This document shows positions 1 through 7,403 of a DNA stretch of 11,515 nucleotides, one piece after another. The stretch is from Thalassiosira profunda. Taxonomy: Eukaryota > Bacillariophyta > Thalassiosirophyceae > Thalassiosirales > Thalassiosiraceae. Made by a program: the position numbers and the translations under genes. The stretch lies in contig JALLAP010003585.1 in the NCBI GenBank assembly GCA_036939355.1, positions 1-11,515 of the forward strand. The letters run 5' to 3'. The notes beneath the pieces are model-generated. The model worked only from the letters and a program-made list of their open reading frames with translations, was not told the DNA's origin and searched no databases. The stretch's first letter is position 1. Each line of letters begins with the position of its first letter.

Positions 1-226
1 TGCTGCCATTGCCCAGCTCGAACTCGCCGGCGGCGATCAGCCGGGCGTAGATCTTCCGCAGCCCCTCGAGGCGGCGGGCGTCGTCCCGCTCTTCGCCCCC
101 ATCGCCGCTCGCCCCGGCGCTGCGCCGCCGCCGCCTCTTCTTTTGGCTGCGGCGCAAGTCGCGGAGGAGGGCCGAGATCTCTTTCGCCGTGGCGGCGGAG
201 GAGGAAGAGGGGTCGGGGGGCGCCAT
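1..226 (-). CDS. N-terminal part of an unrecognised basic protein (3' end outside window)
   Basis: An ATG on the minus strand at 226-224 opens a frame with no stop through 75 complete codons to the left edge, so only the N-terminus is visible. It starts MAPPDPSSSSAATAKEISAL, continues with a run of basic residues (SQKKRRRRR, near residue 35) that resembles a nuclear localisation signal, then a Gly/Asp/Glu-rich linker and the more ordered-looking segment RRLEGLRKIYARLIAAGEFE. Codons are strongly GC-ending (CTC, CGC, GCC), unlike the AT-richer DNA just upstream of the ATG, which supports real coding sequence beginning here. I do not recognise the family. A nuclear or nucleic-acid-binding role is only an inference from the basic run. 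An earlier start or upstream exon cannot be excluded. Confidence 0.5.
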   Translation of the reverse strand, partial: MAPPDPSSSSAATAKEISALLRDLRRSQKKRRRRRSAGASGDGGEERDDARRLEGLRKIYARLIAAGEFELGNGS

Positions 227-438
227 GATGGGTTTGTTGTGCTCTAGAGCACTAGCACAGCGCGCAGCCAGATCGAGATGTGTGGCTGAGGAGTTTGAGG
301 AGAGGAGACGAGCGACGGCCAGACTTTTCTCTCTTCTTCCACCTCCCTCTGCTCTGTTTCTTTGCCGAAAGCCTTGGAACACTCAACCAATGAATTCGGT
401 GGCGGTGGTGACGAGTTCGGAGAGCAAGAGTGTCGGGC

Positions 439-460
439 GAGAGAGAGAGAGAGAGAGAGA
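439..460. repeat. (GA)11 microsatellite
   Basis: Eleven uninterrupted GA dinucleotides, followed by a TG-rich stretch (tatgtgtggtgtgtgtggg). It lies in the intergenic region upstream of the partial gene at the left edge. Repeats of this kind make spurious open frames in several phases here, none of which I accept as genes. Confidence 0.9.
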
Positions 461-669
461 TATGTGTGGTGTGTGTGGGAGACAGCACACACCACTCTAT
501 CTCTGATCAACATCTTATGTGTTTTGTGTGATGATGATGATGCGGACAGAGTCGTAGACCAAATTGCAAATATCTTTCGCGCCTTACAAGGTGTGGGCTC
601 TCTTGTAGGATCTGGACAAAAAAGAAAGATATTTCGAAAAATCCCAGCCCGATTCCTCGTTGTCGACAC

Positions 670-916
670 TACTACAGATTTTGAATCAATTGAGATTTTT
701 TCCCTCCAAAAAAGATTTTTTCCTGGGGCTTCTTAGCTTGCTTTGCCGCCTCAATTGAAACATGAAGGGTTCATACAGTATTACACAGGTCCCTCGAGCT
801 AGAGGATGAGGAGAAGACCACCCAGGAGGATGGGGAGGCGGAAAGCAAGGCGAAAAGCCCCAGGAAAAAATCTTTTTTAGAGGGAAAAAATCTCAATTGA
901 TTCAAAATCTGTAGTA
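670..916. mobile_element. Foldback / MITE-like element with ~80-bp inverted arms and TA flanks
   Basis: The left arm (672-752) and right arm (835-914) are reverse complements. The outer ~60 bp match with a single mismatch; the inner ~20 bp are less perfect, with a one-base gap and a few mismatches. The termini read CTACAGATTTTG and CAAAATCTGTAG, and each is directly flanked by TA (670-671 and 915-916), as expected of a TA target-site duplication. The centre (about 82 bp) holds no recognisable coding sequence. Total length, long terminal inverted repeats, TA flank and lack of a transposase fit a non-autonomous Tc1/mariner-like MITE or foldback element. TA-duplicating elements are an established feature of the Tc1/mariner superfamily; assignment to that group is an inference. 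A TA pair is short enough to arise by chance, so the duplication is weaker evidence than the arms. Confidence 0.7.
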
Positions 917-1839
917 TGTCTCTCTCTGTGTTTGCCCTCGTTATCTATTTGCTGTGATTTCTGCCGACACTCTGTGCACATGGTATGATCAAAATCTATG
1001 CGGAGTAGGTTCTTTGGGCATAAACAAGGAAGACTTGGTGAGAGTTTTTTCTTCCCCGCAACCACCACGGTCTCTTCGGGGATAAATGTTTTGTCGGGTG
1101 TGGTACGGTACTTCTCAGAGCCATTGTACGCATTGCGGTAGCAGACGTATGTTTCCGTCACTCTCCCCTCTCTAAGAGAGGCCAAGGACTGCAACTGCAA
1201 GCCAGTGGAGAGGTCCCTCTGCCAATGCATGTGATAGCTCACCACCAACGCCCCCCAGCGGGCCAGGGACTGGACCATCTTGCCGATAATTACATAGATG
1301 AACAAGGACAAGGGATGCACCTTCTCAACCTGCATCTATCGGTTCATAGGCAACTACCCTCTACATAGTAGAGAGAGGGACAGAGGGACGTTCGGAGGGA
1401 AGAACCCCGAAGAGAAGGGCCAGCTCTCTTCCAGTCTCCCAAACTCCCAAACTGCTGCCCCACCAGCGGGCTGTGCTGACGACATATTCGTGATTGGTCA
1501 TTGTCTTTAAAGACCCGAGCGACATTCAGAGCTGAGCCACGATTGTGGTCATTTTAATGTCGCTCGGGCTTCTCGGCTCTCGACAAGTCGCAAAAAGGCA
1601 CAGCCCCAAAGTTGGGCGAGCCCCGCCCGGGCCGCGCTCGGGAAAGGCTTCACGCTTCTCGCCGTCCAGCCCGAACCAGCCTCCAAGAGACATCGAGCCC
1701 GCTCCCACCGCTATCGACTGCAACGACGGCAAACGACGGCAACTGGACGGCCCGATAGCCCTGCTCATAATTTTTGCCGTTTGCAAATCCGCAACCCCAT
1801 CACCTCGGTAGCCCTCCACCTCCACCTCCCAACTCAAAG
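917..1839. other. Intergenic stretch upstream of the cysteine-rich repeat protein gene
   Basis: I see no convincing gene here. A minus-strand open frame (1335 to 877) and a short plus-strand frame (1298-1510) exist but lack recognisable domains. Visible sequence features are a small palindrome near 1360-1375 (CTCTAC-ATA-GTAGAG), an inverted CCAAT motif (ATTGG, 1493-1497), the inverted repeat at 1514-1568, and a short direct duplication (aacgacggca twice, about 1722-1742). The last ~330 bp before the ATG at 1840 probably contain the promoter and 5' leader of that gene, but I cannot place a transcription start. Confidence 0.5.
1514..1568. promoter_or_regulatory. 13-bp perfect inverted repeat in the putative promoter region
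   Basis: CCCGAGCGACATT (1514-1526) is perfectly mirrored by AATGTCGCTCGGG (1556-1568). Between them lies a second small stem, CCAC-GATT-GTGG (1537-1548). It sits about 270 bp upstream of the ATG of the secreted repeat protein and ~20 bp downstream of an inverted CCAAT motif. It could be a paired protein-binding site, an RNA hairpin in a long 5' leader, or a relic of a small inverted-repeat element. The sequence proves only the symmetry; the regulatory reading is inference. Confidence 0.35.
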
Positions 1840-3339
1840 ATGAAGATCGCCCAGTTCGCCCTCGTCGCCGGCCTCGCCGCCGCGCCCGCCGCCGCCGCGT
1901 CCCTCCGCAAGACCGCCAAGGAGTCCGCCGCCGACGCCGCCAAGGTAACCCCGACCCGCCAGCTCCAGAAGGAGGGATGCTGGGGCGCCGCCGGCACCGT
2001 CGCCACGAACTGGCATCCCGTCTACTCCGCCGGGTGGACCAACGGGTACTGCGCCGAGACGAACGACCACGACATCGCGTGCAATTCGCCCGCCTACGCG
2101 AGCGAGCTGGCGTGCTGCCAGGGCGCTTATGCCGGACAAGTGAGCGGGTTCTGCTTCAGCCAGCTGCCCGCCGCGCCGACGACCAGTCCTACGGACGACG
2201 GGAGCGGCAAGTGGTGGCCCGACTACAGCATGGCGTGGAGCGAGGGCGAGTGCAAGAACGGCGCTCCTGTGGGGTTCAACCGCGGCGATCGTCCGGAGGT
2301 GAGTTGTGATGGCTGTTTGTTTCGCTTTCGTTTCTTGAGAAGGGTCGACTCTCAACTCACCGCCCTCTCTCCCTCTTTCTTTCTCTCGTCATCATTGCAG
2401 TACGACACCGAGCTCGAGTGCTGCAAGGCCGCCTACGGTGGCCAGACCTCCGGCGCCTGCCTCGGCAGCCTCCCCGCCGCTCCCACCACGTCGCCCACCG
2501 ACACCGGCGCCGACGAGTGGTGGCCCGACTACTCGATGGCCTGGTCCGAGGGCGAGTGCAAGAACGGCCCTCCGGTTGGATTCAACCGCGGCGATCGCCC
2601 CACGTACGAGTCCGAGTTGGCGTGCTGCAAGGCCGCTTACGGCGGCCAGACCTCCGGCGCCTGTCTCGCCAGCCTTCCCGCCGCGCCCACCGGATCTCCC
2701 ACCGAGGCCGGCGGCGACGAATGGTGGCCCGACTACAGCATGGCCTGGTCCGAGGGCGAGTGCAAGAACGGCCCTCCCGTCGGGTTCAACCGCGGCGATC
2801 GTCCCACCTACGAGTCCGAGCTGGCGTGCTGCAAGGCCGCTTATGGTGGCCAGACCTCCGGCGCCTGCCTCGCCAGCCTCCCCGCCGCTCCCACCACGAG
2901 CCCCACCGAGGCCGGAGGACTCGCGTGAGTGAATGATTTCTCTGCACTCTTACGTATCTCCGAATATTATCTGATCGTTTCTTCTCTCTTTCTCTCTCTC
3001 AGCACTTTCTACCCGGACTATACCAAGGCCTGGAACGTCGGAGTGTGCACGAACGCTCGCCCGCTGCCCAGCGGACGTCCTGAGTATCAGACGGCGGAGG
3101 CCTGCTGCTCCGGGGCTTATGCTGGTAAGTAGCCACGGACTTTCGACGCGAGCTGCTTGCCGACAAGATACTCACGACGCATCCTCTTTTCTTGATACAC
3201 AACAGGCCAGGGCAACCAGTGGGGAAGCAATGAATGTATGTGTGCCATTGACCCCTGCTACTCGTGCAAGTGCTCCACCGCCGGCACTTGCGGCGGCAAT
3301 TTCGCCGTGGATCACCCCACCACTGCTTGCCCTGCCTAA
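1840..3339 (+). CDS. Secreted cysteine-rich tandem-repeat protein (diatom surface / cell-wall type)
   Basis: Four exons: 1840-2298, 2401-2924, 3003-3124 and 3206-3339, stop TAA at 3337-3339, giving 412 residues. Introns are GT-AG (102, 78 and 81 bp), and splicing restores the repeat pattern across each junction. The ATG at 1840 was chosen because it directly starts a signal peptide (MKIAQFALVAGLAAAPAAAA). Five related modules follow: a diverged one (residues 47-122), three near-identical 68-residue units (123-190, 191-258, 259-326) and a diverged C-terminal one (from 329) ending in a dense Cys tail with CYSCKC (last 41 residues). The unit pattern is WWPDYSMAW..GECKNG.P, then GDRP.Y.SELACCKAAYGGQ, then SGACL, then a Pro-Ser-Thr linker (PAAPTTSPT). 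I recall this module only as an uncharacterised diatom domain with SPT linkers. Extracellular, disulfide-rich and possibly carbohydrate- or silica-associated roles are inference. No catalytic motif is visible. Confidence 0.87.
2206..2919 (+). repeat. Three tandem 204-nt coding repeats, the first split by an intron
   Basis: Units are 2206-2298 plus 2401-2511, then 2512-2715, then 2716-2919. The first unit's start to the second's is 306 nt, which is exactly 204 plus the 102-bp intron. Units two and three are almost identical in protein; many of their nucleotide differences are synonymous (for example CCG/CCC, GTT/GTC, ACG/ACC, TTG/CTG), which suggests selection on the protein after duplication. 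Only the first unit carries the intron, between the codons for GDRPE and YDTE. Confidence 0.9.
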
Positions 3340-4066
3340 AAGGCGAAGAGCGATCCAAGGGATTGGTAGACACGAGCAAGAGCGAGAGAAGCGGGTCGTT
3401 TGAGAGACGAACCCTAGAGAATTCAAGCAGATGGGTTGCAAGTGCCAGTGATGGCAATCCTTCTTTCATAAACTAGTGTACAATCGAAGATTGTTTCTCC
3501 TCTGTCTCGTCTCCTCGCTCCAGGTTTGACTATGAAGATTGCGCGAGCTGCCGCCATCATCTCCTAAGCTAGATTTTATGAGCACATCATATGCACACAA
3601 GTTTAGATTAGGTACTTTTATAGAGATGCGCGAGAATCGTCGTTGAGTTTGTACCTTCCTTTGCCTTCAATAGGATTGGTCGCGCCATGCTATGCACGTT
3701 GTCCGTCCCGCGGGTAGCAGCGCTTGGCATTTCTCACGCTACAGTACAACACCTACTTCTACAGCACGCTCGTGCAAATTAGAAACGCGGGGCCCATTAT
3801 CCGCATACACATCCGCAGTCGTCGCAGCCCTTGGCCCGGGCGGCGTCCGTCCCGAGCTCCTGGATGGTGCAGTAGACGCCGTGTATTTCGGGTGCTAGTA
3901 GATATTCGTATGCTGGAAGCAGGTTGCAAAGAGATGTCTCGTCGCTGGCGGAGTCGTGCAACGACCCACCTCCACGCGACCGCCGTCATTTCATACTTTT
4001 TGGTGCACTGACAATGGAAGTGGTCCATCCACACCCGCTGCCGGCTCCTCCTATTCCCTCTCTGCC
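3340..4066. other. Intergenic region, 3' of the repeat-protein gene and 5' of the F-box gene
   Basis: About 730 bp without a convincing gene. It should contain the 3' UTR and polyadenylation region of the upstream gene and the promoter of the Zn/F-box locus. Open frames here are short, lack domains and have mixed codon use. No RNA gene, large repeat or mobile-element end was seen. Confidence 0.5.
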
Positions 4067-4928
4067 ATGCCGCCAATCAACCCGTCCGCCTCGCGGAAAA
4101 GGAAGGCCAGCGCTCTCCGCTGCATCTTAGCCAAAGCGGCTCCGTCAATTGCACGCGCGGTAATTCGGACGCGCCGCTTTGGACGCGCGCTCCGAAACCA
4201 AAGCAAAGCGTCCATTGTCGTCGCGGCGGTGCGGCCCGTTGCACGCGCGGTACTTGAATTGGCACCATATATTGTGACGCGGCACATCGTCCGGGCCCTC
4301 CAGCGGCGACGTCTCTCCGGCGCCCGCCCGCGAGATACAGAACAATATTGCTGCTCCCTTTGCAATAAGTCCCTCCCCTACATTTTGCCTTTTGGTGGAC
4401 TCGACGGTCTGCCCGATCCGAAGGCCCTCGTCCGCGTGCCCGAAAATCTCAGTTTGTCGATCAATAAATGGGTGTGCGGCTGCTGCAGCTGCACCTTCTG
4501 CTTTGGTGAGTGCGTTATTTTGGAGGCCAGCTACTGGAGACGATTTAATGAGGCCATCATCTCACCCCGTTACACTCGCATCAGAATGCTGCATCTTCTC
4601 CCAGCGGAAGCCCCGGAATTGTTGCCCGACGTGTGGTCGAAATGTGTCCGTCTTTTCCCCTCAGTGCTTGTTCCTTGGAGACTTCAACGATGACGTCGTG
4701 TTGTCCATTGCGTCATATCTGTCGGCGCGCGATCTCGGTCGCCTCGCGATGACGTGCAGGCGGTTTGGCCTTCCCTCCAACCAGCTGACACAGGCAAACC
4801 CATCAAATGTGGGGTGGCTGCCAATCGATCGCACGGGGAAAATGGTTTGGGTCCGCGTGTCTCAGATTGATTTGGAGTGCTTGGTGGGGAGGAGGGGAAA
4901 TGTCATCTTTTCCAACGCCGGGAAGTAG
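4067..4928 (+). CDS. CxxC zinc-finger-like / F-box-like protein segment (N-terminal part of composite locus)
   Basis: Exon 1 from ATG 4067 (MPPINPSASRKRKASALRC) to 4505, a GTGAGT donor at 4506 and an AG acceptor at 4583-4584 (79-bp intron), then a second exon open to the TAG at 4926. I chose this intron because it moves the frame onto a Cys pair and F-box. CSLC (4352-4363) and CGCCSC (from 4475) precede CPTCGR (4623-4640), and together they could bind zinc. Next comes LGDFNDDVVLSIASYLSARD and then LGRLAMTCRRFG (4674-4769), a good F-box-like helical motif; F-boxes are known to bind Skp1 in SCF ubiquitin ligases. I associate this layout with multicopy Thalassiosira proteins from memory only. 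The typical continuation (SLMEEVA...) is in another frame from about 4871, so this half and the next are probably one gene joined by an atypical intron, or broken by a frameshift. The basic, Ala/Arg-rich N-terminus is uncertain. Confidence 0.6.
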
Positions 4929-6172
4929 CGAAGTCCCTGGGAGTCGATGTCGCGTTGATGAAAAAATCCCTACAACATCTCATCGAGAGGGGCAGCCGGT
5001 CGTTGATGGAAGAAGTGGCGTATCAAGAGGCGATGCACGTTCTGGAGAACGAATACGATGGCTGCTTTCAGTGGAAACGGGGAGTGTCGTGGATGCATAC
5101 ACGTGATGCATGTGAGCGAGAGCTGCAGATGCTCCGAGATAAGACGGCAATGATGAACGAATTGGTGAGCCTTGTTTGCTTGCATATGCATTCCTTGTCA
5201 ACTTTGCTCACGTGAGATTCTCTTGGAAAATCGAAGCCCCCGCAGGTGGGGGTATGCACCGATACGCTTGAAAGGATCCTGGAGTCAGTCACGAAGCACA
5301 TGGGAATTCTGGCAAACAACGTCGAAGAGCTGATCAATTCTGATGAATTTGTGGTGATGTTCCATCCTCCACAACTGTCCAATGATCTCAGATTACCAGA
5401 GGGGAGTAATCTATCAAATGAACAAGCGAAGGGGGTAAAAGAGCTAGTTGCAAGATTCGGTACTGCGGTCAACGGAATTGTACCATTGGAAATGGCTCCA
5501 CAGTAAGTGACAAGCATCATTGTTGCATCGCGCATTCATTGTTGCATTCGCAATCAATTCATACTTTGCTAACACACCAGGAGGAGGGTAGAAGTCGTGC
5601 TTACCCTGGCTTATCTTCGCCGGCAAGAGATTTGGGGTCCGTTTATGATTGTGGCACCTTTCTCAGCAGTACAATGCTGGGTCCAGGCCTTCGAAAAATG
5701 GGCTCCTTCTATTCGTACCGTCTGTTTGTCTGGCAATTTGACAGAGAGGGACAGGCTTTACTCTGAGCGTTTGAACACATACAGCCGGGGTGACCGTGCT
5801 CCTGTCGTTATTGCAACACATGAAGCGGCGATGCAGGACGCTGAGCGTCTTGCCAATTACGGAGCTTTTCAATACATTACTGTTGAAGTGGGAAAGAGGC
5901 ACAACAGTCACATCTCGGCACTCTTCTCTGCTCTGAGCACATTTCAGGACGATTTTGACAACTGTTTATTGCTGAGCGATTGCCCAGTCAATGATGGACC
6001 CGGAATGTGGAGCGCTTTGCGTTTCTTGTACCCAACACTTGTCGGAGAACGCGAAGTCCACTGCGCGGATGTCCCGCAGACAGCGAAATCCACTGCCGAA
6101 CTGGCGAAGATTTGGAAGGTGCTCCAAATTTATGGGAGGGATTCACTCAACAAATCAGAAGGCATACGGTAG
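4877..6172 (+). CDS. SNF2-ATPase-like lobe 1 with degenerate catalytic motifs (C-terminal part of composite locus)
   Basis: Three segments, 4877-5164, 5246-5502 and 5581-6172 (introns 81 and 78 bp, GT-AG, frame kept), stop TAG 6170-6172; about 378 residues. The frame is open from 4871; no clear own start exists, so it is probably fed by the F-box exon upstream. SRSLMEEVAYQEAMHVLENE near its start fits the F-box family tail. From exon 2 it follows the SNF2 N-terminal lobe in order: a Q-motif-like LSNEQAKGVKELV, then NGIVPLEMAPQRR where NGILADEMGLGKT is usual, then GPFMIVAPFSAVQCWVQAFE and KWAPS (5636-5710, motif Ia region), YITVEVGKRHN (5873-5905) in place of Y.IVDEGH.., LLLSDCPVND (5966-5995) in place of LLLTGTPLQN, and MWSALRFLYP. 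The Walker A Lys/Thr, DEGH box and motif III are all changed, and lobe 2 is absent. ATP hydrolysis is therefore unlikely. It may be a pseudoenzyme or a decaying paralogue. Confidence 0.65.
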
Positions 6173-6335
6173 AGTGGTCGATTTTATGCATATCCGTCTG
6201 CCACCATCTCCCTCTCCGAGGTGATACCATTCAGTATTCCTTTTAGAAGAAAGATGTTGCTTTGAATCGATTTGTGCACCGCTGCGCTGGTAAAAAGCTC
6301 CATCTCTCTCCTCTGGTCAATTGTGCAAACGGCAA
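6173..6335. other. Short convergent intergenic region
   Basis: The plus-strand SNF2-like frame ends at 6172 and the minus-strand membrane-protein frame ends at 6336, leaving 163 bp for both 3' UTRs. No helicase C-terminal lobe sequence appears here, so the SNF2-like protein does end before lobe 2. Confidence 0.6.
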
Positions 6336-7403
6336 TCATTGATAGTGGGGCCGGTACCCCCCGCGCTCCACCCTTCCTCCGCGAATGACCCTCCGCCGCC
6401 CGCCCCCGCCGCCCTCGATCCGCATGTTCGATTCCGCCAACTTGACCATCCCGTACACGCCACCGGCCGCGGCGCCGTACATCGCCATCAGATACGTCGA
6501 GACAAAGGCGAAGGCCGCGCAGGACGCCGTCACGAAGAAGAAGAGGGCGGTGAGGGGGTTGGGCTGGTAGGTCCGGACGATGCTCCACAGCCCGAAGATG
6601 AATATCTATGCGAATTGTTGTTGTGTGATGTTGCGTTGATGTTTTGTTGCGTGATCCCCAATCCGATCGTTCCCCACGTGTCCATCGTTGTCATCAGATA
6701 TCAATGCGGTGTCAGTTGAGCGCCAAGACAATCGTGCGAGACTGACGATATGCAATACAAAAACACTCACGACCAACGCCATAATCAGCCCCATGCTGAA
6801 ATTGATCAGGACTTGGACGAGCATTTTGAGCAAATATTCGGCCATGGACTCGTCCCGGCTCATCGACCGCATGCCCATGAACATCGCGTCCCACATCGAC
6901 TGCCGCTTGGCAAATCGCTTCCCTCCCGAGAAGTACCCCCAAAACGAGTCGGTCACCTCCCCGACGCCCACCTCGGAGAACAGCCCCGCCACATTTTTGG
7001 CGTCGCTCATCCGCGCGTTGCCCTCGGCTCTTATCTCGTCCCACTCGTCCTTCTTGCGGTCGGCGATGCGCTTGTAGTGCTGGCAGTGCGCGTCGCACGA
7101 AAACCACCCCTTGGAATGATAGTAATTGTTGTTGGCCGCGTGGTAGGAAGATGCCGCCTCGTACTCCGCGCGGAGGTCGACCGTGTCCATAATTCTGTCG
7201 TATTGACGGCGCTGGTCCAACGTCAATTTGGTCCCGGAGCCGAGGAGGGCGAGGAGCAGCAACGACGTGAGGCCGTAGAGGTAGCTGAAGGAGATCACTT
7301 TGTGGCGCTTCGTGAAGGACACCGCGGTGGAGAGGGCGAGGGATCCGAGGTCGGGGGCGGCCACTACGGCCTCCCCGGCGTCGTGCATCTGCCGCCGGTT
7401 CAT
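6336..7403 (-). CDS. Multi-pass membrane protein with cytosolic-type charged loop and Gly/Arg tail
   Basis: Two exons on the minus strand: 7403-6771 (ATG 7403-7401) and 6605-6336 (TGA at 6338-6336), separated by a 165-bp intron (GTGAGT donor at 6770, CATAG acceptor ending at 6606); 300 residues. The splice joins MGLIMALV to IFIFGLWSIV and so completes a hydrophobic segment. Predicted membrane segments: residues ~37-56 (ISFSYLYGLTSLLLLALLGS), ~190-220 (across the splice, long enough for one or two passes) and ~229-265 (LTALFFFVTASCAAFAFVST onward). Between the first two lies a ~130-residue hydrophilic loop with charged stretches (RIADRKKDEWDEIRAEGNAR) and two close Cys (SCDAHC). The tail is rich in Gly and Arg (GGGGGRRRVIRGGRVERGG). 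I recall similar sequences among stramenopile hypothetical proteins but cannot name a family; it could be a transporter-like or organelle membrane protein. GC-ending codons and a clean splice support a real gene. Confidence 0.8.

Noticed and set aside
189..736. Several overlapping open frames around the GA microsatellite, both strands
   Set aside because: They are kept open by the GA/CT repeat and the MITE-like left arm, contain low-complexity Arg-Glu or Ser-Leu runs, and show no domain.
1298..1510. 70-codon plus-strand frame
   Set aside because: No recognisable domain, mixed codon use, overlaps the opposing frame 877-1335; no evidence beyond being open.
1834..2355. 173-codon open frame on the minus strand opposite the secreted repeat protein
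   Set aside because: It is antisense to a clearly supported gene with signal peptide and repeats, has low-complexity Gly/Ala/Arg composition, and arises from the GC-biased third positions of the real frame.
2418..2936. Two further plus-strand open frames overlapping the repeat exon
   Set aside because: Arg/Pro-rich shadows of the tandem repeat in the other phases; their repeats merely echo the DNA duplication.
3119..3476. Plus and minus frames over the last exons and 3' region of the repeat-protein gene
   Set aside because: The spliced reading (exon 3206-3339) gives a Cys-dense tail that continues the final module with GAYAGQ restored at the junction, so the other phases are shadows.
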